Positions 1 to 10,500 of a stretch of DNA of 64,000 nt are shown here, piece after piece. Position 1 is the stretch's first letter; every line of letters starts with the position of its first letter. Below the pieces are notes generated by a model. The model made no database searches. It was given only the letters and a program-made list of their open reading frames with translations, and had not been told where the DNA came from. Source of the DNA: Xiphophorus maculatus (Eukaryota; Chordata; Actinopteri; Cyprinodontiformes; Poeciliidae); NCBI RefSeq assembly GCF_002775205.1, contig NC_036450.1, positions 26,128,288 through 26,192,287 on the forward strand, given 5' to 3'. Made by a program: the position numbers and the translations under genes.

Positions 1-2234
1 GACACGGGTTGGGAGGGAGAGTTGTGTGAGACGGACACTGACGACTGCGCATCTCAGCCCTGTGTCTACGGCAGCTGCAAGGACTACCTGGCTAGCTATG
101 AGTGCCGCTGTGACCCAGGTTACACCGGAACGCTGTGTGACGGAGATACTGACGAGTGTGCTCTTCATCCCTGTGAACATGGAGGAACCTGTCAGGATGG
201 GGTTAACATGTACACCTGTGTGTGCCCCACGGACTACAGCGGCCCCCGCTGCCAGTGAGTGCTCATTCTTTTTTCTATACTACATCCCTTCTATTGACAG
301 AGTCATGAGGTATTTCTTATCTTTGAAATATTACAAACCATGAGAGAGATCACCCAAACTGTTGATTTTGTTATGAAAAAGTGGTGTGTCTCCTATCGCC
401 AATTAAATATTTTGGCTCTGGACAAGATGATTGTCCAGAGCCAAAATATTTAAGTGGCGTTTAATGGATTTACTATATAATGAAGGCAAGGTGTAGATCC
501 AGTATCCACTTTTGAAATTCCTTTTATAACCTTTTTGCTTTTTGTTTTTTAGGTGGGACTATCCCCCATTACAATGTGACACAGATGTCCAATGTGCAAA
601 CGATGGAATATGCAGAGATGGGCTCTGGGGAGCTAACTGCACATGCATGCCAGGTTTCACAGGCAGCAGGTAAAATAACCTGAACATTTGCAGTATGTAG
701 TTTTTTACTTTTGACAAAAATGTGTTTTTTTTCTATATTTGTTAAAACTGTCAGATAATACTGTCTCATCTCTAAACTAAGCTCTTCCACCTGCTCCCTG
801 AGCTGCTATTGCCATCTGCAAAAATGGTCCACTCCTAGAAAAAAAAAAAAACAACCAATCACAGCAAGGAGGAGGTTCTTAGCGCTGTCAATCAACATGT
901 TCATGCGCTGCTCAATGTGCTAAGAGCAGAGAAACAACTTACCGTTACAGAAAAACTGCTTATCTGCTGTCATGAATGCTAAAGCCATGTTAATTAGCCT
1001 TAGCATTTGTGACAGGATAGTGGTCATGAGCATATCTGGTGGCATGAAGTCATATAAACCATGATTAACATGTAATGCATTAAACAAGTATTGCTTAATG
1101 CTGAGTCAGGTGGAAATGCTTATATACAGTGATGTGTCTGTTGGGTGTAATAACATCGTTAACTGTGTGGGGAACTCCACTGGCTTGACTGATTTAAATG
1201 GATTTCACACAAACACTCTTCCATCAGTTATCTGTGACAAGCAGACCAAGACAAAGCTCAATTCTAGAATAAATATGAAGAACAAACTGCTTTTCACATG
1301 ACAAAAACACAAGATATTCCCAAGTACTTTTGTCTAGTTTCTAGTTCAAATATTTTAGTGTATGAAATAAGACAATATTAAATTAAAAGTAAGTTTTCAG
1401 CAAGATAAACACACTCAATAAATCATGAATATAGAAAAAAATAATATGTTTTTTTCTGTTTTATGTGAAAAAATCTGCCAGTGGAACTGGTGCTTGGTAT
1501 TAGTATTATTCTATAATAGTTCTTCATGTTTTGTTTGCCTTGTCTGTGGATTTGTAAAGGGGGTTTCCAGCCAGGTGTTAACTTTAGGGGGTGGCATGTA
1601 AAGTTTGTGAATCCTCCTTCAGCAGATTCTGATGATGGAATCTGCTCCTCAGTACGCCACCCAGGACGCTGGGCCCTGGAGCCCAGGCCTGACCATCACT
1701 GCCTGCTACATGACATCATTTCCTCTTTTCCTTAGGTGTGAACTGGAGCTTGATGAATGTAACTCCAACCCTTGTCGGAATGGCGGCTCCTGTTTGGATC
1801 GCTTCAACATGTTTGTATGTGAATGCCCGGCGGGGTACAGCGGCCCGCTCTGTGATGTCAACGTACGTTTCCTCCGTTGGTCTTGTTCTCATATTTTCTG
1901 GGTGTATGGATGTCTGGGATGTGTGTAAGCCAAAGACTGCAGCTAAAACAAAACAAAGAAAGAAGAAAGGCCCCGCATCATTGCTAGTGTTTGTTTTCCT
2001 GTGTGTTTGCAGAAGGAGGCCCATAAACAGGGGATCCCGTGGCTGATGGTGGTTATCCCGCTGCTCTGCCTCTGTGTGGTGGTCCTGCTCATCGGCGCCA
2101 CCTTCATGCTGCTCACAGCCAGGAAGAAGCGCCAGTCAGAGGGGGCTTATAGTCCCAGCGCTCAGGAGCTGGCCGGAGCCCGGCTGGAGATGGACAGCAT
2201 GCTGAAGGTCCCACCAGAGGAGCGACTCATCTGA
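1..2234 (+). CDS. crb2: Crumbs homolog, crb2-type (3' part, cut by window start)
   Basis: Crumbs is a single-pass apical membrane protein that organises epithelial and photoreceptor polarity through Pals1/Patj and FERM proteins. Coding exons: 1-254, 553-669, 1736-1862 and 2013-2234; splice phases join cleanly. The visible part holds about four EGF-like repeats (e.g. [28 protein letters not shown]), then a membrane helix ([17 protein letters not shown]) and a short tail. The tail has the FERM-binding stretch GAYSPSAQE and ends with the PDZ ligand EERLI. The ending [16 protein letters not shown] resembles vertebrate CRB2 rather than CRB1, whose tail I remember as differing here. The N-terminal EGF and laminin-G region lies left of the window, and the a/b teleost copy cannot be decided. 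A poly(A) signal AATAAA is at 2670-2675. Confidence 0.93.
397..459. repeat. Near-perfect hairpin in crb2 intron
   Basis: A perfect 23-bp inverted repeat (403-425 against 431-453) with a 5-nt loop (GATGA). After one mismatch it is extended by CGCCA/TGGCG at 397-401 and 455-459. The arms read TTAAATATTTTGGCTCTGG and onward. It lies between the exons ending at 254 and starting at 553. It may be a miniature palindromic transposon or a hairpin RNA precursor; the sequence alone does not decide. Confidence 0.85.
775..985. repeat. MITE-like interspersed repeat (family a)
   Basis: Shares CAACCAATCA, CAAGGAGGAGG and TTAGCGCTGTCAATCA blocks with copies near 25320-25720, 40690-41025 and 51770-52255. Those copies contain the same block both forward and inverted, as in a palindromic non-autonomous DNA element. 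This copy is partial. Ends are approximate. Confidence 0.6.
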
Positions 2235-2669
2235 CCGCCGGCTGCTGGGTGGAGGGAGTTCCATCTGATCGGAGCGCTGCGGGATGAGCTGGGCGCTCTG
2301 ACGCATCACAAGGCGCCGCCTCCGTGTGGAGGCCGACGCTTCCTAATCCCGTAAACGTTGTTTGTGGCGGAGCCTTAACGCTAGTTTCCTACCAACTGCC
2401 ACTTATGTGGACTGTATGTGTGTGTGTGTGTGCAGCGTCACAGTCCTCTGGCTCTGCACCTGCGTTAATGGATTACAGCATGTACTGTACTGGACCTATG
2501 ACTTAAATCTCTGGCTTAACTTGTTTTCCTTGTGACACTGGGTCGCTCAGATCCCAGCTGGAGGGAAACGTCCAGCAGCGCCTCTGACCTCTGCAGCTCC
2601 TCTCGTGGCGCGGGAATTAGTGGAGAACTTCACAGAAGTTTGATGTCATCAATTGTGTTGTCTCCATTA

Positions 2670-2675
2670 AATAAA
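2670..2675 (+). terminator. crb2 poly(A) signal
   Basis: AATAAA, 436 bp after the crb2 stop codon and directly followed by the palindrome at 2686-2735. Confidence 0.7.
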
Positions 2676-2685
2676 GTAGATTTTT

Positions 2686-2735
2686 ACCCATATGCTGATT
2701 TTAATTTGTGTACAAATTAACATCAGCATATGGGT
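2686..2735. repeat. 50-bp palindrome at crb2 cleavage site
   Basis: Outer arms of 14 bp (2686-2699, ACCCATATGCTGAT, against 2722-2735) and inner arms TAATTTGT/ACAAATTA pair around a central GT. It starts 11 nt after the AATAAA, where mRNA cleavage would be expected, and abuts a decayed Tc1 copy. Confidence 0.85.
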
Positions 2736-2738
2736 ATG

Positions 2739-3466
2739 CTGATGCCTTGCAAAAGTATTCAAACCCGTCAGCCTTTGTGGAGGAGTAACAAGAAGGAAGC
2801 TGGTGTTGAAAGAAAATCATAAGAAGTTCTGTCTGCATTTTACCAAAAGTCATGAAGAGGACACAGCAGGAAGGTGGTGTGGTAAACACAAGGGTTGCTT
2901 TACTTTAACAGAGCCAGAGAAGTTAGCCGGAAGGTGGATGAAGCTGAGTCCAGAACAGTCCTGGAAGAAAACATGTTTTCTACAAACACGCCTTGAAACT
3001 GAGGCACTGACTCACCTTCCAGCAGGACAACATTTAAATGAAGGATTGGACTAGATCAAATCATCTTTGTGTGTTTCAATGGCTGAGTCAAAGTCAGGAT
3101 CTGAATCCACTGGAAGCACTATAGAAATATCTGTAAGTTCTATTTCTAGAAGCTCTGTTGCCAATTTTAAGTTTGAGCTTCTCTGCTGCCAGAAAGACTG
3201 AGCAGAACTCTCAGTCCAGACGGATCATACTGGTAGAGATGAACCCCAGAAAGGTGCTCAATGAATTATTAACTCAGGGAAGTTGAATATAAATGTGTGA
3301 CATATTTTTTAAGATGTTTCATCGCCTTGTATAATTTTCCTTCCACTTGACCATAACGCTTTATTTCTTCTCGTGATGAATCCCAATGACTTACAATGAA
3401 ATTTCCGGTTCCAGTGTGAGAAACTGGAAAAGGTGCAAGGGATGCAAATACTTTTGTGAGGCACTG
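2739..3466 (+). mobile_element. Decayed Tc1/mariner copy
   Basis: The left end TGCCTTGCAAAAGTATTC and the right end near 3440-3466 (GCAAATACTTTTGTGAGGCA) are imperfect inverted repeats. Around 3015-3110 the DNA still resembles the Tc1 transposase region around its second catalytic Asp and the SPDLNP motif (TCCAGCAGGACAAC; CAAAGTCAGGATCTGAATCC), but it is full of stops and gaps. No working gene remains. Confidence 0.75.
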
Positions 3467-3599
3467 CAGCCTGAGTCAGAAAGGGTCTGGACTCTCAACA
3501 CCACGCTGACATTTTTATTTGACAAAATCACTCAGAAACTAAATGTGAATGAAGTAGGGGGGCTTAAAACAGTTCTGTTTTTAGTCTGCATGTTCTGAT

Positions 3600-4520
3600 G
3601 CTGTTTAAAACGACGGTCAGAACGTCAGACATGTTATGCATGTCATGCACAGCAGAACTCTGTATAAAGCCTTTAGCTGCTGCCTTGTTCATACTGATGT
3701 TGTATTGAATTTTCTACAAAGAACTATTTTTCAAACCAGTTCAGATTATTTATACAGTATTAATTCAGTCATCTCAAGGAGAAAAATCTAGTCGGAAATC
3801 CCAACTCAGGTCCAGTTACACACTCCAATCAGTCCCTAATACAGACCCATCCAATACACTGTAATATTATTCAAACAGCTAATAAGAACATGACATTTAA
3901 CATGATTATGTTCCACATGCTAGGTCATTACCACAGGCCCTGCACTCTGTGCTGTAAATAACTACAGATTACTATGGTAACGTGTGTAATACAAAAATGT
4001 AAGAGTTTAATGAAATAGTGTGTATATCTCCCGTTGTACTTGTTGGGAGTTCTTTGATTTTTCCAAGCTGGGTGAAACGTGTCGTCCACTGTAGGATTAC
4101 AGACCCAAACTAATACAAACCCAAGAGTCGCAGAAATGTATGCAAATAGTTCTAGGTTTACACAGAAAACTTATGTTGCAAGATCGTTGTTGGTAAGTGA
4201 AGGGCGTTTATTATTCATGAGTCGGAAATTACAACTCTGCAAAATGTACTGTTACACTTTTGGTAGTGATGTGACCGAGTATTTGGTTTCCTTTTGCTTT
4301 TTGTCACAAAGGTTTTAGATCGTCAAACACGACTGATTAAATACGGAATGCAGTTTGGTTTAAAAAGGTAATCTCTCCCTCAACATAATTTGTGGTTGTT
4401 CAACTCTTGGCAGCAACAAGCGTTTTAGGTGACAAGCAACGAGTCGCATTAGCATAAATGACCTGTTTGAAACAATATGGCAATTCTAAACCTTCATTGT
4501 TTTCCGTCAGTCGGAGGTGA
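3600..4520. other. Intergenic, crb2-pam, no gene seen
   Basis: AT-rich sequence between the 3' ends of the two convergent genes. Only short ORFs without family resemblance or splice support were seen. Confidence 0.6.
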
Positions 4521-4524
4521 CTTT

Positions 4525-4720
4525 ATCTGGACATTTTCTTATAGGCATGGAAACACTTTTTTTAAAACGTCTCAAGTCATGTGATCAACAACCGGCTGTT
4601 ACTACTGGCAAAAACGTTGAAGAAGACCACAGGAAGTAGTAGGAGGATGGTGTTTTGGGGTTTTTTCTGACCGTGTGCAGCTGGCTCCACCTGAGCTCTC
4701 ACTGCATCTGGAACTCTTCT
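4525..4720. repeat. MITE-like repeat (family b)
   Basis: Closely resembles 37985-38190: both contain a GTCA-GTGATnAACAACCGG block, then GAAGACnnnAGGAAGTAG and GTGCAGCTGGCTCCACC. Two dispersed copies in 64 kb point to an interspersed element. Ends are approximate. Confidence 0.6.
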
Positions 4721-4799
4721 GTAAAATTTCAAACTATTTTCCCAAAATAGCTTCTCCCAATTAAGTATAAGGGGTTTGATGCTCCAACGCTGCCAATTT

Positions 4800-4867
4800 C
4801 CAATAGTTAATCTACCACAGGTCAGCTGCTCCCTGGGCAGATAGCTGCACTGCTACAGGGCAGCAGA

Positions 4868-4957
<90 letters not shown>

Positions 4958-5090
4958 GCGCCTCAAAGCCATGTAGAGACCAATTAACCTAACAGGAGGG
5001 AGGAAGTCAGTGAACTTACGTAACCTGGACACACAAACGCACAGCGAGAACATGCAAACACCACATAGAGCAAACAGCTGCATCACCATG
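4800..5090. repeat. Interspersed repeat with (CA)n core
   Basis: Contains a pure (CA)n tract at 4870-4955, followed by GAGACCAATTAACCTAACAG and AACATGCAAAC blocks. These are typical of a common fish dispersed repeat, a second copy of which ends the window near 63405-63600. Confidence 0.65.
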
Positions 5091-5929
5091 CAACCTCAAT
5101 AGCAAGTTTAGAAGAAGCCTGTCCTTATTATGTATTTTTTATTTATTCATTTGGTCAAATTTGCTCTGTATGATTTCACTCCTTCTCTAATACTTTGAAC
5201 CCCAGCAGGTATTTTCTGTATTTGTGACAGTTGTTTATTTATCCTGTCCCCCAAAACCTACAGACTTCATTTCCTTTCACACTGCTCACCCGTTCAGGTT
5301 GATCCTGTTTGGTTGGAATACACCGACACTCTATGATGGCATATTGGTGCCATTGTATGTAGAAAAAAGAAGTACATCTCTGCCAAAAAGCTCAGGAATT
5401 TTGAAATTCATTTTCAGAACATTTCTAGAAAACATTAACGTTTTTTGACAGAAGTTTCTTTTTTCCCCCGTCCACAGTGGCCCCAATATGCCGTTGTACC
5501 ATTATGTTCGAAAGAAACAAAAACTGACCTAAAATCTCTTTCAGCAGCTATTCCAGTTTTACATTACCACGATACACTGCTGTTTTTGTGTTTCTGATGC
5601 GAATAGTTTCAGAGTACAGTAATTCTGTGACATTATGTAAGCAGCACAAAAACAATGAAAAATGGTGCATATGTGAAAAGAAAGCCAAGTTTTCTCCTCT
5701 TGCTGCACTTGAATCCTTATTGCTGCCAGTGTTTACATCAATGCTGATGCATGTATACATGTAAATAAGTTTATGTGAAAAATAAAATATGGAGTTTTTT
5801 TTTGTTTCGTCAGTCTTTGTCATTCCTTTCAGCTATGAGTGCTTGAATATTAGAGGTTATTTCAGGAAATGTAATGAATATGTCAAAGGTCAATTAGACA
5901 AAGTAATCCACAACATAGTGATGCTTTGC

Positions 5930-7231
5930 AGACACTTTATTACACAAATACAATAGTTACTGAAAATAGTACTCTTGTACTTAAACCGGTGTCACAGCTA
6001 ATACAAGGTAGGCCACATGTGACAGCGTAGCTAAATATCTATGGCATGCGGTTAGGAAAGCAAACTATGAGCAGCGGCAGAAAACATGGAATACAATTTT
6101 AGAAATTATCGAAAAACTGATCTACTAACGTAAAACCTGACATTACAGAAGGTGACTTAACAGATCATTAATTTTTTTTATTTTTTTTTAAAGATGCAAT
6201 TTACTAAATTATTCACTTGAATTCTGCTGTAATAAAATATCTGAACAGCGGTTAAATGAAAAATAAATTCTCTTTCCACGTGGAACTGAATGCAGTTCCG
6301 GATAAATGTGCTGCTTTTAGTGAACTCTGGAAGTGAACAGAGGAAATTGTTTTGTTTAAATTAGCTGGACAAAGAAAAAAAAAGCACAGTGGGTTCAGAT
6401 TAGCCTTTGACAACAAGCAGAAAGCTGCAGCAGCATGAAGTCTGCTCCCCACATGTTAAATAGTTAGCCATGCCACACTACAAGATCTGGGCTATTTGCC
6501 TGGAAGAAAACAAACCAGCAGAAGGCACAGAATTACAAGTGAAATGATAGTCGACCAAATACAATGATGATGCTGAAATGTCATAAAGAACATCAAATGA
6601 CATCTATAATCCCGACTGCAGCAACAAATGTCAGGATTCTCCTCTGAAATCCTCATTCATCTCATCCCTAAACTGACACTGAAACACTGTAAGTTTAATC
6701 TGAGAAAACATTCAGATTGAGCATCAGCATTAATAATCTGTGACAGGAGCTGCAGGAGACAAACATGGCTGACAACAGCCCCACCTAGTGGTACTGTAGG
6801 CACTACAGTCACAGGGCTGCAGGATTTTATGAAAACGATTAAAAAGTGAGAGCTAAGAAATGAAAAGAAAATAATACAATTAAAAAAGATAAATAATAAA
6901 AATCACATGAACATTTTTTCTACATAATAATGCATTTGCAGATTTTCTTAGACTTTTTAAGGCTAAACCTGATATTAGTGGACGGTTGTTTTTGGGGACT
7001 GTGCTGATAGTTTTACCATAAAGGCAATTTGTTTTATATAAAGAAAAAATATAAATATAATCATTTTGTCTCCAAGATTTTGTCAAGATGACAATAAAAT
7101 GAATTTTATATACAAGAACACATTTAAATATATACATTAAATAGCAATATTGGCAGCTGACAACGGTTACAAAAACGGTGAATTAGCACATGTGAGAAAT
7201 CTAAGCTGTGTTTGGAGGGGGGGGGGGCTGC
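5930..7231 (-). other. Probable pam 3' UTR
   Basis: No coding exon lies between the pam stop (7232) and crb2. On the minus strand an AATAAA signal lies at about 5937-5942 (TTTATT on the plus strand), a plausible end for a long 3' UTR. This is inference without transcript data; nearer signals could also be used. Confidence 0.35.
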
Positions 7232-7513
7232 CTAAGAGGAGGACTGAGGAGGAGGAGGGCGAGGAGGAGGAGCAGAGTACTCCTCTGTGTCCGAGTCGCT
7301 GCTGTCCTCCACGTTCCTCTCCTGGTCGCTGCCCTCAGTGCTCAGCTGGTCGAAGCCCTGGCGACTGTAACCTTTATGAGACGCAAAGAATTTCCCCAGG
7401 TTCAGAGTTCCCACTGCTTTACCTGACGGGGAGGAACAAGGGGAGTTACTTCCTGCTGGAGTTCAGGATCAATCTATAGGACATGTAACACAGCCACAGT
7501 CCAGAAATGCTTT

Positions 7514-7546
<33 letters not shown>

Positions 7547-10500
7547 CTTACCTCGAATTTTACCCAAGACTCCTCCCACAGAGCGAGGCTCCATTTTAAT
7601 CTCATTTCTCTCTGAAAACAGTCAGTAAACAGAAAATGAGTGCAGGCCGCACAGCAGAACTAACTTAGTTATGGTTAGCATAACTTAGAACACCTCGTCT
7701 GTCTGGATGTGCAGGCATAGAGGTTTAATGTCCATCAGCAGCTGACCAGAACTGGACAATTTTCAAGCTGTATTGATGTTTTATTAGTGCCCATGAATTA
7801 ATAGACACTAATAATATCCATTAATTAATTTTTTAATGATCAAAAATACTCAAGAATGTTAACATAAAACTCGGCAACACTTCAATACAAAGTGGACAGT
7901 AAAACTGTAATCACAATAATTACATCCCATGACTACGTTCACACTGTAGGTTTACATGCTCAATTCAGATTTTTTGATAAAATATGATTTATTTTTTTTG
8001 CATTGTTCATGTGACTGAAATCAGACAGTGTGCAGTCTGATGGGACGTGTAGTCAGAGTGGTGGGCCTGTGATGTGATGCACTGACAGACTGTTTCATAA
8101 GTTCACAATTTCCACAATGATAATCAGCCAAAATTTACTTTTAAGAGTATTTTTACTATCTTGTACTTTTTCTTTTACTTGAGTAATTTTATTATGAAAT
8201 ATTTCTACTCTTACTTGTAAAAAATGTTTACCCACTGAATGAAGAACAAACTTGTTTACAGCAAAAATTCACCAGACACAGACCTGCAGTTTTTGTTAAA
8301 GTTTCAAAAGTTTTAGGTTGAAAAATTTACGGTGGCCGACAGGTGCAAATGCGCAGCAAAAGAGAAAACATGCGAACAAAAAAGAAGACACCCCCGAATG
8401 AAATGCAGCAAACAAAAAGAGAGACGCAAACACCCCCGAATGAAATGCAGCAAATAAAAAGAGAGACGCAAACACCCCCGAATGAAATGCAGCAAATAAA
8501 AAGAGAGACGCAAACACCCCCGAATGAAATGCAGCAAACAAAAAGTGTTGAAAACGGAAGTGCTCCAGACCACTAGGGGGAGTCAAAGAAAATAGTATTC
8601 ATTTCTATGGGACCAGATGCAAGATTCAGAGAAAGAAATTTGAAAGAAAGTAAAGGTATCTCTCTGAATCTTGCATCTGGAAAGTGTGATTATTGTGAGA
8701 AGTCTGAAACAATAGAGCATGTTATTTTAGAGTGTTGTAAGTATGAAGAAGAGAGAAGATGCATGCTGAGAGAGTGTGTAGGTATTAAAGAAAGGTTTAA
8801 TTTAATAGAATTTTTGAGGAGAGATTTCGGGAGTAGACATATTCAAATAATTATTCGGTATCTTAAAAAAACAAAGCTATTTCATAGGATATGAGTAGAG
8901 CAAGTTGGGTGTGAATGTGTAAAGAATATCAAAGAGGGGTATATAAAGTTATAAGCAAGTTGGATAATATAAGCAGGTGTGTATGTGTGGGGGTATGTTT
9001 AATCAGGAGTTAATGGAGGGAAAAGGTAGAAAGTGAAAGTTTATAGACCATCTCGAACCACACTCCATACTGGTAAGTGGCGGTAATGCTACTGTAAGTT
9101 TGTTGCCAACCGCCAATAAATACCAAGAAGAAGAAGAAGAAGAATCTTGCATCTGGTCCCATAGAAATGAATACTATTTTCTTTGACTCCCCCTAGTGGT
9201 CTGGAGCACTTCCGTTTTCAACACTTTTTGTTTGCTGCATTTCATTCGGGGGTGTTTGCGTCTCTCTTTTTATTTGCTGCATTTCATTCGGGGGTGTTTG
9301 CGTCTCTCTTTTTATTTGCTGCATTTCATTCGGGGGTGTTTGCGTCTCTCTTTTTATTTGCTGCATTTCATTCGGGGGTGTCTTCTTTTTTGTTTGCATG
9401 TTTTCTCTTTTGCTGCGCATTTGCACCTGTCGGCCACCGTAAAAATTGATTTGGAAAAAAAAAAACAACCGTTGCCTGATTTTTTCATTTTCCGTTACTT
9501 AAATGAATTATTGCCATTTTGGTGATTAAAATATCAAAATTTTCACTTAACTTTAAATTTTGGTCCATTTGTTGATGTAACTGTTAAATACTAAATGATT
9601 GATCATTTGATCAGTCACTCAGGACTTGAGTAGACTTTTTACAAAATACTTTTTTACTCTTACTTGAGTCATTTCTTCTTTTATGTTTACTTGAGTAAAA
9701 ATATATTGAAGTAGTGCTATTCTTACTTGAGTATAACTTTTGGGTACTCATCCCCGTTCTGATGGTAAAGCACTCTGGCAGTCTGGCTGGCTGCTTTTTA
9801 AAGGTTTACATAAACCAATAAATGATTGACAAAGTGAAGGAAGTGTTTTCAGTCGTAGCCGCACAAACACAAATGTGCAGATATTTGTTAGGTCTTAGAG
9901 AGAGTCGGTGCATGAAGTGAGATTAGTCGTCCTGTTTTCTCGTCATACATACTGTTTTTCATCCAGCACATGAAGACTCCCAGGAAGACGATGACCAGCA
10001 GAAAGACGAGGAGCAGCGAGACAACAACAGCAGGGAGGACGCTGTTCTCTTTCTTTGACTTCGGTGCGCTTTTCCTTGGTTCCACTTCTACCAGCGGATG
10101 GCTCTTCTCTGCCACGGTTTGCTTCTCCTTGACAGGCGCAGTCTTTGAAATGTTGGGATGTGGCTTCAGCTTGGCTTGGACGAACGCCTCCACTTCTAAA
10201 CAGAGAGCAGGACGGATGAAGCTGGGATCTGATGGAGCAGTCAGGCATTACAAATGGAACTTAGTCTGCTTACCTTCAAGTTCCTGGACCTCGATTCCGG
10301 CTTTCTTCACAGAACGGTGCAACTCTGAAAAGTGGAGGCAGGAAAGTTTCTCATTAAAAACTAATGTATGCAGCTTGTAACCAACAAATCTGTGACTGGA
10401 TTACTCAGAACTACGGTGGCCGACAGGTGCAAATGCGCAGCAAAAGAGAAAACATGCAAACAAAAAAGAAGACACCCCCGAATGAAATGCAGCAAATAAA

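Larger units (their letters stand above)
8328..9441. mobile_element. Foldback DNA element copy A with nested LINE
   Basis: A 1114-bp element in a pam intron. The ends are inverted repeats starting TACGGTGGCCGACAGGTGC, flanked by a perfect 6-bp target duplication (AAAATT at 8322-8327 and 9442-9447). Each arm is about 285-305 bp: an outer cap, a minisatellite of 42-bp units (four on each side), then a shared inner segment carrying CCACTAGGGGGAGTC. The centre was a hairpin with a short purine-rich loop until a LINE landed in it (8681-9142). No transposase is encoded, so it is non-autonomous. The superfamily is unknown: the 6-bp duplication and these ends do not match a group I can name with confidence. 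Confidence 0.9.

Noticed and set aside
1526-1735. Extra crb2 exon before 1736
   Set aside because: ORFs overlap but the exon 669 to 1736 junction is already in phase and completes an EGF repeat; this stretch looks like intron.
4853-5089. ORFs of alternating Val-Cys or Thr-His (also near 16178-16520 and 54676-54999)
   Set aside because: Translations of dinucleotide microsatellites.
8343-8576. Long repetitive ORFs (TPPNEMQQ units) on both strands at 8.3, 9.2, 10.4 and 11.4 kb
   Set aside because: They are translations of the 42-bp minisatellite in transposon arms; the period is a multiple of three, so every frame without a stop stays open. No start, splice or family support.
8607-8894. A free-standing 95-aa zinc-knuckle gene
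   Set aside because: It is the C-terminal scrap of a LINE reverse transcriptase fused at its start to foldback DNA; the identical ORF recurs at 10775-11062 within the second copy.
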